Positions 36,473-45,684 of a stretch of 64,000 nucleotides of DNA are shown here, piece after piece (position 1 is the stretch's first letter; the number at the start of each line of letters is the position of its first letter). The position numbers and the translations under genes were made by a program. Below the pieces are notes generated by a model. That model was not told the origin of the DNA. It did not search any database and worked only from the letters and a program-made list of their open reading frames with translations. The DNA comes from GCA-2697345 sp045565015 (GTDB taxonomy: Bacteria; Pseudomonadota; Alphaproteobacteria; Rhodobacterales; Rhodobacteraceae), in assembly GCA_045565015.1 (NCBI GenBank), contig JBJLGD010000038.1, positions 1 through 64,000 of the forward strand. Direction: 5' to 3'.

Positions 36473-36508
36473 TATTACATATAGTTTAATATTAAACTAT
36501 ATGTAATA
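36473..36508. repeat. 36-bp perfect AT-rich palindrome in the pdhA leader
   Basis: Two 18-base arms meet without a loop, beginning TATTACATATAG and ending with its complement, 10 bp upstream of the pdhA start codon. It is too AT-rich for a normal terminator of the upstream ftsB-like gene. It is positioned for an operator or cruciform/RNA hairpin controlling the pdh operon. Confidence 0.6.
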
Positions 36509-36581
36509 TACATAAATTTTTGTGTATATGTAAACAGATAGTATCAAATTTTTTTTACAAAAAACTATGGTGAGAATTCTA

Positions 36582-36884
36582 CTAGTTTATAATTATTTCG
36601 TTTGGCTTTATAAATCCAAGAACTTTTCTAGCCTGTGTATCGAGAAGATCAAAGTCTAGAAAATTATCTGAAAGTCGACGAGTTTTATTTTGTAATTTAG
36701 ATACTTGAAACGATAATTTTTCATGTTCCAATTTCAACAAATAAACTTGTTTTTGGACTTGTATTCTTTTTAATATTCCAAAATCACCCTGTACAGATGC
36801 AAGTGTAAAATACAAACTTAAAAGTAAACATAATAAAAAAAACATAAATGGAAGTAGTCCAAATGACTTTTTAGTAAATGACAT
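36582..36884 (-). CDS. FtsB/DivIC-family septum formation initiator
   Basis: A small bitopic division protein that joins FtsL and FtsQ. One membrane helix (LLPFMFFLLCLLLSLYFTLA) is followed by a heptad coiled coil (KRIQVQKQVYLLKLEHEKLSFQVSKLQNKTRRL) and a short C-terminal part. I chose ATG 36884 (100 residues, AGAGG upstream) over ATG 36929, which has no ribosome site. Placement upstream of pdhA is usual in alphaproteobacteria. Confidence 0.85.
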   Translation of the reverse strand: MSFTKKSFGLLPFMFFLLCLLLSLYFTLASVQGDFGILKRIQVQKQVYLLKLEHEKLSFQVSKLQNKTRRLSDNFLDFDLLDTQARKVLGFIKPNEIIIN

Positions 36885-37127
36885 GCACTCTTTACCTCTA
36901 GCAAACTCATAATCGTTCAAACGAATCATTACATAACTGATTCGTTTTGTGAATCCCTAAAATAAAAAAGAGTTCTATATAGTTAAAGATATACTTAATT
37001 GCCTTATTTTCTAAAAATTTAACTTGCTTTGAATTTGAAATTAGGCATTAAATTATTTTATTGAATTATTGAGGATAGCTTTTGATATTAGAAATGTAAC
37101 TGAAAATAAATTTTTTTTATTGAAAAT

Positions 37128-38303
37128 CTAAACTGATAACGCCTCAAGACCTGGTAAAGATTTTCCTTCCAGCCACTCCAAAAAAGCACCGCCAGCAGTT
37201 GAAATATAAGTAAATTTTTTTGCTGAATGTGTTTGATTTAATGCGGCGATTGTATCGCCTCCGCCTGCAACTGAAATTATTTTCTCTGCCTTAGTTAATT
37301 TGGCTACGAAACTAGCAATTTTATTGGTCGCAGAGTCATAGGGTTTGAATTCAAATGCTCCTAATGGGCCGTTCCATAATAGTGTTTTTGAGTTAAGCAA
37401 TACGGACTCTATATTTTTTATAGTTGCTGGCCCTGCGTCTAATATCATCTTATTTTCTGGGCATTGGTTTACATTCAAAGTAACGCTCATTGTATCATTT
37501 GGGTCGTTCGCGGTAACTAAGTCATGCGGTAGATGAACTTTACAACCAATGGATTTTGCATTTTCTAAGATTAATTTAGCAGTATGATTCATATGTTTTT
37601 CATTAAGAGACTTACCAATTTCAAAATTTTGAGCTTTCAAAAAAGTATTGGCCATACCGCCACCAACTATAAGGTGATCAACTTTTTTTATAAGATTATT
37701 TATGAGATCTAACTTAGAAGATATTTTAGATCCACCTATTATAGCTGTCAAAGGTAAAGTAGGTTTTTGAAATAGTGCTCCTAAGGCCTTCAGTTCAGCT
37801 TCCATAGAAAATCCCATGAAACTTGGTAATAGTTTTGCCAAGCCGTCAGTCGAGCTATGAGATCTGTGACTGGCTGAGAAGGCATCGTTTACATAAAAAT
37901 CGCCCAAGTCAGCAAGCTTTTGCGAAAAGCTGATATCATTTTGTTCTTCTCCGGGGTTGAAACGAAGGTTTTCTAAAAGTGCTATTTTATCCTGTTTAAG
38001 ACCTTTTAGGTCTTCTTTTTTTGGATTATTTAATAAAATAATACTCTTATGTAAAACACTTTCTAAGGATGGTATAATGTGTTTAAGGGATAAACTTTCA
38101 ACATATCTCCCTTTGGGCCGCCCATAATGAGACATGAGAATTGGCGTTCCGTTATTCGATATTATATAATTAATAGTTGGAACAATAGCTTTAATCCTTG
38201 TTACGTCAGTCACTTTCCCATTTACAGTTGGTAAATTCAAATCAACTCGAACGAGAATCTTTTTATTAGAGATATTAAGATCTCTTAAAGTTTTATAACA
38301 CAA
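37128..38303 (-). CDS. pgk: Phosphoglycerate kinase
   Basis: Glycolytic ATP-forming kinase. A 391-residue two-domain protein with KILVRVDLNLP, SHYGRPKG, ENLRFNPGEEQND, AFSASHRSHSS, IIGGSKISSKLDL, the nucleotide-binding WNGPLGAFEF and SVAGGGDTIAAL. It lies downstream of gap across a spacer made mostly of 22-bp repeats. Confidence 0.97.
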   Translation of the reverse strand: MCYKTLRDLNISNKKILVRVDLNLPTVNGKVTDVTRIKAIVPTINYIISNNGTPILMSHYGRPKGRYVESLSLKHIIPSLESVLHKSIILLNNPKKEDLKGLKQDKIALLENLRFNPGEEQNDISFSQKLADLGDFYVNDAFSASHRSHSSTDGLAKLLPSFMGFSMEAELKALGALFQKPTLPLTAIIGGSKISSKLDLINNLIKKVDHLIVGGGMANTFLKAQNFEIGKSLNEKHMNHTAKLILENAKSIGCKVHLPHDLVTANDPNDTMSVTLNVNQCPENKMILDAGPATIKNIESVLLNSKTLLWNGPLGAFEFKPYDSATNKIASFVAKLTKAEKIISVAGGGDTIAALNQTHSAKKFTYISTAGGAFLEWLEGKSLPGLEALSV

Positions 38304-38344
38304 TGATTAGTCTCCAAAACTTTTGTCTATTTAACTAAGAATTT

Positions 38345-38432
38345 GTTGTAATCCAAAGTTATTTTTGTTGTAATCCAAAGTTATTTTTGTTGTAAGCCAA
38401 AGTTATTTTTGTTGTAAGCCAAAGTTATTATT
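38345..38432. repeat. Four tandem copies of a 22-bp repeat between gap and pgk
   Basis: The unit GTTGTAATCCAAAGTTATTT plus TT begins at 38345, 38367, 38389 and 38411 with exact 22-bp spacing. Units 1 and 2 read GTAATCC, units 3 and 4 read GTAAGCC, and only the last few bases of unit 4 diverge. It fills most of the 152-bp gap between gap (upstream) and pgk. Period 22 is close to two helical turns. Confidence 0.9.
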
Positions 38433-38455
38433 ATGTCAGTAACCTTAGTCACCTG

Positions 38456-39454
38456 TTATATAGTCCCCATGATCTTTGCAATATCAACCATCCGGCAAGA
38501 AAATCCCCACTCGTTATCGTACCACGCCAATATACGAACGAGCTTTTTCCCTACCACTTTGGTTTGATCAGGAGCAAATATTGATGAGAATGATGAGTGA
38601 TTGAAGTCTATGGATACTTTGGGTTCTGCGTCATAGGAAACAATTCTACCTAATGCAGTAAGTGATGCTGCTTTTACTATCGAGTTAACTTCTTCAATTG
38701 AGGTTATTTTTTGGGCGATAAAAGTCAAATCTACAGCTGAAACATTTGGAGTAGGGACACGAATGGCTGATCCATCAAGCTTTCCTTCCAGATCGGGTAT
38801 CACAGCCCCTATGGCTTTTGCAGCTCCAGTGGAGGTTGGAATCATTGAAAGCGCTGCTGCTCGAGACCTGTATAAATCTTTATGTCGTTTATCCAGTATT
38901 GATTGGTCGGCGGTATAACTGTGTATTGTCGTCATAATACCATGATCAATCCCAATAGAATTATTTAAAATTTTAGCAATAGGTGCCAAACAATTAGTTG
39001 TGCAGGAACCATTTGAGATAATTTTGTCTTCTGCGGTTAGTGAATTTTCATTAACTCCAAAAACTATAGTTTTATCAGCGTTTTCTGCAGGTGCAGAAAT
39101 CAAGACTTTTTTTGCTCCTTGTTCAAGGTGCACTAAGGTATCTTTTTTTGAATTAAATTTGCCAGTACACTCTAAAACGACATCTACATCAGTCCAATTA
39201 AGTTCCTTAGGATTGTATGTCGAAAAAATTCTTATTGGACCGGTTCCACAATCAATATAACCTTCTCCAAAACTTATATCTTTAGGAAACTTTCCATGGA
39301 CAGAATCGTATTTCAATAGGTGCACAATTGTTTCTAGGGGACCAGTAGCATTAATTGCTTTAATTTTTACGTCTGTTCTACCACTTTCTATTATACTTGA
39401 TAATATACAGCGTCCTATTCGTCCAAACCCATTTATGCCAATATTAATAGCCAT
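38456..39454 (-). CDS. gap: Glyceraldehyde-3-phosphate dehydrogenase, type I
   Basis: Oxidative phosphorylation of glyceraldehyde 3-phosphate. The NAD motif INGFGRIGR opens the protein and the catalytic Cys151 lies in SNGSCTTNCLAP; WYDNEWGFSCRM closes it. Length 332. It follows the tkt/zapA region in the order usual for alphaproteobacteria. Confidence 0.97.
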   Translation of the reverse strand: MAINIGINGFGRIGRCILSSIIESGRTDVKIKAINATGPLETIVHLLKYDSVHGKFPKDISFGEGYIDCGTGPIRIFSTYNPKELNWTDVDVVLECTGKFNSKKDTLVHLEQGAKKVLISAPAENADKTIVFGVNENSLTAEDKIISNGSCTTNCLAPIAKILNNSIGIDHGIMTTIHSYTADQSILDKRHKDLYRSRAAALSMIPTSTGAAKAIGAVIPDLEGKLDGSAIRVPTPNVSAVDLTFIAQKITSIEEVNSIVKAASLTALGRIVSYDAEPKVSIDFNHSSFSSIFAPDQTKVVGKKLVRILAWYDNEWGFSCRMVDIAKIMGTI

Positions 39455-39619
39455 AATATTTTCCCTTTTTATTTTGATTCACTGACTAGTTAAAAAACAT
39501 TTTTAGACTACAAAACCTAAGATGAATATACAGGTTTAGTATCAATATTACATAATTTTATTAGACGTTAAATGCTTAGTTAGTAAATAACACTAAAATA
39601 TAATTTTAATATTTGGCGT

Positions 39620-39949
39620 TCAATATATTTTTTCTTCAATATCATTAGCTATGGCTTCAGCTTGAGTTATAAGTTCGGTCAATCTACTAAATGATTCTTC
39701 CGATATGGAGGAACTGCTATTAGAATTTATTAAAGTTTTCGAGCTTTTAGCTTGGTTTATTACTTCATCAGCTATTATCAAGCTAATAATTAACAGCATT
39801 TTTGATTCTGATAGTTTTTGATTATTTGAATTTAACTTTTTAGCTTCTTGATCTAACAGGTTTGCAGCAGATTCTAACGCAGCTTCTTCCCCTGGAGAAC
39901 ATGCCATTTGAAAATCGTAACCACCTATCTTTATGTTTAAATCTGGCAT
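39620..39949 (-). CDS. zapA: Cell division protein ZapA
   Basis: A 109-residue FtsZ-ring stabiliser. The N-terminal beta-hairpin domain LNIKIGGYDFQMACSPGEEAALESAANLLD is typical, followed by a long coiled coil (LLIISLIIADEVINQ...). Its ATG shares the A of the upstream stop (TAATG), so it is coupled with the coiled-coil gene. The 165-bp downstream spacer shows no recognisable 6S RNA. Confidence 0.88.
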   Translation of the reverse strand: MPDLNIKIGGYDFQMACSPGEEAALESAANLLDQEAKKLNSNNQKLSESKMLLIISLIIADEVINQAKSSKTLINSNSSSSISEESFSRLTELITQAEAIANDIEEKIY

Positions 39950-40332
39950 TAGCTTTGCCCTTGTATGAGTATCGGATCAATTGCCTTTAAGATTTCATCT
40001 ATCTCGGCCAAATCCCTTGCTCTTAACGCGTTTAAATTAGTGATCTCAGCGCGAAGGGAGTTATTTATTTGATCAGATAGATCAGTTTGCTCGTTTTCTG
40101 CGAGATCAAAGTTTTTATTATGTTCTTGTAGTTCAGTAACAACTTTTAGTAAACGAATATTTTCTGTTTCTTGGGCCTCAAGTTGATCCGTAAGTATTAG
40201 TATGTGCTGTTCCAGTCGGTTCGACCTCTCAATATTTGGATGAATGTTTGATTTTGACAATGTGTTAGTAAGAGCAGCTATACGGTCTAATGCTTTCGCC
40301 AACCTTATCTCTAGTTCTTCTAGTTCTTGCAT
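39949..40332 (-). CDS. Coiled-coil protein coupled to zapA
   Basis: A 127-residue, almost wholly helical and acidic protein with leucine heptads (LEELEIRLAKALDRIAALTNTLSK, RLEQHILILTDQLEAQETENIRLLKVVTELQEH). No membrane segment or signal. Alphaproteobacteria commonly carry such a gene (DUF4164-like) directly before zapA; a role with the division ring is inferred from position only. Confidence 0.7.
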   Translation of the reverse strand: MQELEELEIRLAKALDRIAALTNTLSKSNIHPNIERSNRLEQHILILTDQLEAQETENIRLLKVVTELQEHNKNFDLAENEQTDLSDQINNSLRAEITNLNALRARDLAEIDEILKAIDPILIQGQS

Positions 40333-40520
40333 AACTCCTCCAGAACATAATTAGCTATACAATAACTATAAAAAAAAATTAAATAAAATCCATAATAAAA
40401 TTCAAATAAAGAAAATATAAATTAAATACCTTTTTGATGGTAGTTTTGCTAACTGAATGTTACTTAAAACATTAAATAGTTATATAAATTCTACTAACAT
40501 ATTTAAAAAAAGGAAAAAAA

Positions 40521-42539
40521 GTGGATATCTCGTTACTTCGAAAAAATTATCCCGACCATTGGACGCTTGCTACTGCCATTAGGGTGCTTACACTTGATGC
40601 CGTTGCCAAAGCAAAATCAGGGCATTCAGGGATGCCAATGGGCATGGCTGATGTCGCAACAGTGCTTTTTAAAAACCATATGCGTTTTGATCCGGCTGTT
40701 CCCAATTGGAGTGATAGAGATAGATTTATTTTGTCTGCGGGACATGGATCAATGCTACTTTACTCCCTTTTGTACCTTACCGGCTATCCCGATATGACGC
40801 TTACAGATTTAAAGAATTTTCGTCAATTAGGAGCGAAAACAGCAGGACATCCAGAGTTTGGCTTTGCTGGTGGAATAGAAACAACTACTGGGCCGCTCGG
40901 TCAAGGGTTAGCAAATGCTGTTGGTTTTGCTGTAGCAGAAGAACATCTAAGGGCACGGTTTGGAAAAAACCTGGTTAGTCATTTTACTTATGTTATCGCT
41001 GGAGACGGGTGTCTTATGGAGGGTGTAAGTCAGGAAGCTATTAGTCTTGCAGGCCGCCAACAGTTAAGTAAGATGATTGTCTTTTGGGATAATAATAATA
41101 TTACAATAGATGGTGAGGTCGGTATTACTGATCGTACAAATCAAAGACTAAGGTTTGAGGCTTCTGGTTGGCACGTACAAGAAGTCAATGGACATGACCC
41201 TAATGCTATTGACAGGGCTATAAGAATTGCAAAAAATTCTGCTAAACCTTCTATGATAGCATGTAAAACCCACATAGCATTAGGCTCTGCAGCTCAGGAT
41301 ACACCAAAGGGTCATGGTGCTTTGACAGATGCAGATTTAATAACTCAAACCCGGCAAGCTTACGGTTGGCCCTATCCATCGTTTGAAATACCGAAAGAAG
41401 TTCTAGAAAATTGGGCGAATATCGGTCGAAGAGGGGCTCGTGATAGACTAGCGTGGGATAAACGTTTAGAACAAACATCCAGTAGAAAACGTAAAGAGTT
41501 TCAGCGTTCAATCTCAGGTCAATTACCAATAAATTTATCAAATAAGATTGGATCTTTAAAAAAACAATTGTTTGCAGATTCACCTGAAATGGCTACCAGA
41601 GAAGCATCACAAGTAGTTTTAGAAACTATAAATCATTTGATACCTGAATCATTTGGTGGATCAGCTGATTTAACGGGTTCGAATAATACCTTAACAAAAG
41701 ATTTAACTATATTTTCACCAGAAAATAGGATTGGTCGATATATCTATTATGGTATAAGAGAACATGGAATGGCAGCTGCAATGAACGGTATGGCACTCCA
41801 TGGAGGTATAAAACCATACGGAGGCACTTTTATGTGTTTTACCGATTATGCTAGGGGCGCACTTCGACTTTCGGCGCTTATGCAACAGTCTGTAACGTAT
41901 GTGATGACGCATGACTCGATTGGTTTAGGGGAGGATGGGCCTACTCATCAACCTGTCGAACACTTATCAATGTTACGAGCTACACCCAATATTAACGTAT
42001 TTAGGCCTGCCGATGCTATAGAAACCGCGGAGGCTTGGGAATTAGCTATAAACGCTTCTGGAACTCCAAGTGTTTTGGCGCTATCAAGACAAAAACTGAA
42101 AACAGTTCGAACAAAACATACTCGCAAAAATCAAGTTTCTTTAGGAGCTTACATTCTCGCAGAGGCTGTTAATAAAAGAAAAGCTATATTAATGGCAACA
42201 GGATCAGAAGTTGGAATTGCGCTCTTAGCCAAAAAACTATTAGAAGATCAAGGAGTTGGTGTTCGGGTGGTATCTATGCCTTGTTGGGAATTATTTGAAG
42301 CTCAAGATCAATCATACCGTCGGAAAGTCCTACCTTCCGGACCTGTAAGGGTAGCTATTGAAGCGGGAGTTAATTTTGGTTGGGATAAATGGCTCTTGGG
42401 AGAAAAAGGCAAGTCTGGACGTTCGGCATTTATAGGTATGGAGGGCTTTGGTGCTTCTGCCCCAGCGGATGAGCTATATAAGCACTTCAGTATCACTCCC
42501 CAATCTATAGCTAAAAGGGTTTTAGAGTTAATCTCTTAA
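40521..42539 (+). CDS. tkt: Transketolase
   Basis: Transfers two-carbon units in the pentose phosphate pathway. A 672-residue enzyme starting at GTG 40521 with AAAGGAAAAA upstream. KSGHSGMPMGMADVATVLF and the TPP motif GDGCLMEGVSQEAISLAG...WDNNNITIDG are in the first domain, DLTGSNNT and HDSIGLGEDGPTHQPVEHL in the second. Divergent from zapA. Substrate-binding residues appear normal. Confidence 0.97.
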   Translation: MDISLLRKNYPDHWTLATAIRVLTLDAVAKAKSGHSGMPMGMADVATVLFKNHMRFDPAVPNWSDRDRFILSAGHGSMLLYSLLYLTGYPDMTLTDLKNFRQLGAKTAGHPEFGFAGGIETTTGPLGQGLANAVGFAVAEEHLRARFGKNLVSHFTYVIAGDGCLMEGVSQEAISLAGRQQLSKMIVFWDNNNITIDGEVGITDRTNQRLRFEASGWHVQEVNGHDPNAIDRAIRIAKNSAKPSMIACKTHIALGSAAQDTPKGHGALTDADLITQTRQAYGWPYPSFEIPKEVLENWANIGRRGARDRLAWDKRLEQTSSRKRKEFQRSISGQLPINLSNKIGSLKKQLFADSPEMATREASQVVLETINHLIPESFGGSADLTGSNNTLTKDLTIFSPENRIGRYIYYGIREHGMAAAMNGMALHGGIKPYGGTFMCFTDYARGALRLSALMQQSVTYVMTHDSIGLGEDGPTHQPVEHLSMLRATPNINVFRPADAIETAEAWELAINASGTPSVLALSRQKLKTVRTKHTRKNQVSLGAYILAEAVNKRKAILMATGSEVGIALLAKKLLEDQGVGVRVVSMPCWELFEAQDQSYRRKVLPSGPVRVAIEAGVNFGWDKWLLGEKGKSGRSAFIGMEGFGASAPADELYKHFSITPQSIAKRVLELIS

Positions 42540-42567
42540 AGAATTTTTTTTATATTAATTTATTTTG

Positions 42568-42930
42568 TTAAGAGTTCGCTTCACGAATCTTTTTTGCGGC
42601 ATCCTTATCATAAGTAATATTCTGTTCCTCTAATAGCGCATCTAATTCTCCAGATAACGTCATTTCTGTAATAATATCACAGCCACCGATGAACTCCCCA
42701 TTTACATACAGTTGAGGAATGGTTGGCCAATCAGAATAAGTCTTGATACCTGATCGTACAGCTTCATCAGCCAGCACATTTATATCCTTATATTCAACAT
42801 TCATGTAGTTCAGTATTCCTGAAACTTTATTTGAAAAGCCGCATTGTGGCATGGTCTTAGTACCCTTCATAAAAAGTACTACCTCATTACTTTTAACAGT
42901 TTCTTTGATAATTTCATTAGCATCGGACAT
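42568..42930 (-). CDS. grxD: Monothiol glutaredoxin, Grx4 family
   Basis: A 120-residue CGFS-type glutaredoxin (PQCGFSNKVSGIL) that carries a [2Fe-2S] cluster with BolA. Also WPTIPQLYVNGEFIGGCDI. The BolA partner gene lies 27 bp upstream, and purL before that: the conserved purL-bolA-grxD set. Confidence 0.96.
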   Translation of the reverse strand: MSDANEIIKETVKSNEVVLFMKGTKTMPQCGFSNKVSGILNYMNVEYKDINVLADEAVRSGIKTYSDWPTIPQLYVNGEFIGGCDIITEMTLSGELDALLEEQNITYDKDAAKKIREANS

Positions 42931-42957
42931 AAGCTTTCCCCTTTAATAATATTTTGG

Positions 42958-43200
42958 CTAATTTGGTACTTTTGTAGTTAAAGCCAAGGCGTGTAGCACC
43001 CCATTTGAACCATCCATCTTACCTTTCAAGGCTGCATAGACGGCTCTCTGCTGTTGAACACGGTTTTTACCTCTAAAACTTTCATCGGTAACTTCGGCAG
43101 CGTAATGATTTCCGTCTCCGGCAAGGTCAGTAATTACTATCTTTGCATCAGGGAATGTCTCTTTCAGTAGACTCTCTATTTCTATAGCTTGCATAGCCAT
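42958..43200 (-). CDS. BolA-family protein
   Basis: An 80-residue protein with a KH-like fold: IESLLKETFPDAKIVITDLAGDGNHYAAEVTDESF, RVQQQRAVYAAL and LHALALTT with the conserved cluster-binding His. It resembles the BolA2/IbaG branch that partners with CGFS glutaredoxins. Operonic with grxD. Confidence 0.93.
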   Translation of the reverse strand: MAMQAIEIESLLKETFPDAKIVITDLAGDGNHYAAEVTDESFRGKNRVQQQRAVYAALKGKMDGSNGVLHALALTTKVPN

Positions 43201-43267
43201 TTATCCACAACTCCTTTTACCCTCCTTTTAGAAATAGTTACTGTTTAAAGGTCTTACAAGTGGTTAG

Positions 43268-45427
43268 TTAACTAAAAAGGACTTTGAAGCTATTTTCATA
43301 TAAGCTGTTTAATTCCCCTAATGAGGTTACATTCTCACCGATTTGTATTTCATCATGAATAAACTCTCCAATAATTTTTATTGGTATAGACTGAGAATTA
43401 GCGGAACTAATTAATCTTTTTGCCTTAGATACAGGTACCCCCACTAAGTACCTCCCCTGATCTTCACCAAAAAGTAGTTCATTTTCCTGCTGCGATATTT
43501 TAAAGCCAAGTCCAGCATTGTTAGCCATCTCAAACATAGACATGACTACGCCACCGTCAGATAGGTCAGTACATACCTCGATGAGAGAAGCGTGTTCTCT
43601 TATAAACAAACCATTTCGCTTTTCATTTACGAGATCTACTTTTGGACAGTCGCCTTCCTCTTTTTTAAACATTTCAGCCAGTATTGCCGATTGCCCTACC
43701 TCTCCGGAAGTTTCTCCAATAAGTATTGCTTGATAACCAACCTCAACCTTCCCATTAATGATATTTTTAAAATTCTTTATTAGACCGATAGCTCCAATTG
43801 TTGGGGTTGGTAGTATCGCAGTACCATCAGTTTCATTATATAATGAGACGTTACCTGAAACTACTGGCATATCTAGTTTTTTTACGGCGTCGGTTATTCC
43901 TTTTATTGATTCAACTAACTGACCCATAATTTCTGGTTTTTCCGGATTCCCAAAATTAAGATTGTCTGTGATCGCTAAAGGAATTGCGCCTACTGCAGTT
44001 AAATTTCTAAAGGCTTCTGCTACAGCTTGCTTTCCACCTTCCCTTGGATTTGCTTTAACATAACGAGGAGTTACATCACTTGTAAATGCAATTGCTTTTA
44101 CTGAATTTGGAATTTTTACAATACCAGCGGATGAACCTGAAGAAAGAATAGTATTAGCCATAACCTCACCATCATATTGCTCCCAAATCCAATTTTTTTT
44201 ACAATAATTTGGACTAGAGACTAATACTTTCAATCCCTCAATTGGATTAAATTTTGGAAGCTTATCTTTTACGCTATTTTTTGATGTTGCGGTCCACGGT
44301 CTATTATACTCGGGAGCATTCCCTGAGAGCGCCTTCAAAGGTAATTCAGCTTTAATTTCATCATTAAAAAATATTAAAAATTTATCTTCAGCAATAGTTT
44401 TCCCAATAATAGCAAAATCTAAATCCCATTTTTCAAAAATCAATTTTGCCTCTTCATCGGATCCTGGCTTTAGTACCATTAGCATACGCTCTTGAGTTTC
44501 ACTTAACATCATTTCATACGGGGTCATGTTGGACTCTCTTGTTGGTACTTTGTTTAAATCCAACTTAATACCCAGATTACCCTTATCCCCCATTTCTACG
44601 GCAGAGCATGTCAGACCAGCGGCGCCCATATCTTGTATAGAGATTACAGCGTCGGTTGCCATGAGCTCTTGGCACGCCTCCATTAACCGTTTTTCTGTAA
44701 AGGGATCTCCAATTTGTACATTTGGCCGTCGTTCTTCAATGAACTCATCAAATTCAGTAGACGCCATTGTAGCACCTCCAACCCCATCTCTACCTGTTTT
44801 AGCTCCTACATAAACAACCGGCATACCAACACCTGAGGCAGCAGAATAAAAAATTTTATCGATATCTACTAAGCCGGCTGCAAAAGCATTAACAAGACAG
44901 TTACCGTTGTAAGAGGGATGAAAACGAGTTTCCCCTCCAACATTTGGGACGCCAAAACAGTTCCCATAACCTCCAATTCCTGCTACGACACCATTGACAA
45001 GTTGCTTTGTCTTTTCATGACTGGGGTGACCAAATGAAAGTGAATTCATAGTAGCAATTGGTCGGGCTCCCATAGTGAAGACATCTCTAAGTATACCACC
45101 AACCCCTGTCGCTGCTCCTTGATAGGGCTCAATATAGGATGGGTGATTGTGGCTTTCCATCTTGAAAACAATTGCTTGACCATCTCCAATGTCAACTATG
45201 CCAGCGTTTTCACCGGGTCCGCATACGACCTGTTTGCCCGTTGATGGAAGGTCTCGTAACCATTTTTTGGATGATTTATAAGAGCAGTGCTCATTCCACA
45301 TCGCAGAGAATATACCTAACTCAGTGAAAGTAGGTTCGCGATTTAGAATTTTTAATATTTTAGAATATTCATCTTGCTTCAAACCATGTTTGGATATTAA
45401 TTCATCTGATAAAAGTGGTTCTTTCAT
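43268..45427 (-). CDS. purL: Phosphoribosylformylglycinamidine synthase subunit PurL
   Basis: The ATP-dependent step of purine synthesis using PurQ and PurS partners. A 719-residue small-type PurL: MWNEHCSYKSSKKWL, KMESHNHPSYIEPYQGAATGVGGILRD, MGARPIATMNSLSFG, and the C-terminal repeat with SDVTPRYVKANPREGG. purQ and purS are not in the window. 67 bp upstream of bolA. Confidence 0.97.
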   Translation of the reverse strand: MKEPLLSDELISKHGLKQDEYSKILKILNREPTFTELGIFSAMWNEHCSYKSSKKWLRDLPSTGKQVVCGPGENAGIVDIGDGQAIVFKMESHNHPSYIEPYQGAATGVGGILRDVFTMGARPIATMNSLSFGHPSHEKTKQLVNGVVAGIGGYGNCFGVPNVGGETRFHPSYNGNCLVNAFAAGLVDIDKIFYSAASGVGMPVVYVGAKTGRDGVGGATMASTEFDEFIEERRPNVQIGDPFTEKRLMEACQELMATDAVISIQDMGAAGLTCSAVEMGDKGNLGIKLDLNKVPTRESNMTPYEMMLSETQERMLMVLKPGSDEEAKLIFEKWDLDFAIIGKTIAEDKFLIFFNDEIKAELPLKALSGNAPEYNRPWTATSKNSVKDKLPKFNPIEGLKVLVSSPNYCKKNWIWEQYDGEVMANTILSSGSSAGIVKIPNSVKAIAFTSDVTPRYVKANPREGGKQAVAEAFRNLTAVGAIPLAITDNLNFGNPEKPEIMGQLVESIKGITDAVKKLDMPVVSGNVSLYNETDGTAILPTPTIGAIGLIKNFKNIINGKVEVGYQAILIGETSGEVGQSAILAEMFKKEEGDCPKVDLVNEKRNGLFIREHASLIEVCTDLSDGGVVMSMFEMANNAGLGFKISQQENELLFGEDQGRYLVGVPVSKAKRLISSANSQSIPIKIIGEFIHDEIQIGENVTSLGELNSLYENSFKVLFS

Positions 45428-45508
45428 TATTTAATTTCCTATAATAAATATGTTCATAGTAAATTAATTCTAGATTATTTAAAAGATTAGTTTTAGTCGT
45501 ATTGAGAC

Positions 45509-45541
45509 AAAAAAAAATGGCTGATTTAAATTTCAGCCATT
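45509..45541 (-). terminator. Intrinsic terminator downstream of the LysR gene
   Basis: On the minus strand a 9-bp stem (45541-45533 with 45524-45516, core AATGGCTG/CAGCCATT) with an 8-base loop is followed by nine T (45517-45509). It lies 144 bp past the lysR stop and before purL, a textbook Rho-independent terminator. Confidence 0.8.
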
Positions 45542-45684
45542 AGATTATAAGGAGGAGATAAGTATGATTGTTATGTAATTAGCTACTCTAATTATTTCTT
45601 TCAAACAATAGTAATTTCCATTTTCTGCGTCATAACAGGTATGCGCAAAACGCATGTCTCAATAGTTAATTCAAGCTTTTAAAC

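Noticed and set aside
36885..36929. 15-residue longer start for the FtsB-like gene
   Set aside because: No ribosome site upstream of ATG 36929, and the extra residues do not fit the family's short N-terminus.
38345..38432. CRISPR-like array
   Set aside because: The repeats are directly adjacent with no unique spacers and no cas genes are present.
39455..39619. 6S RNA gene downstream of zapA
   Set aside because: The 165-bp spacer is very AT-rich and shows no long GC-paired rod with a central bubble.
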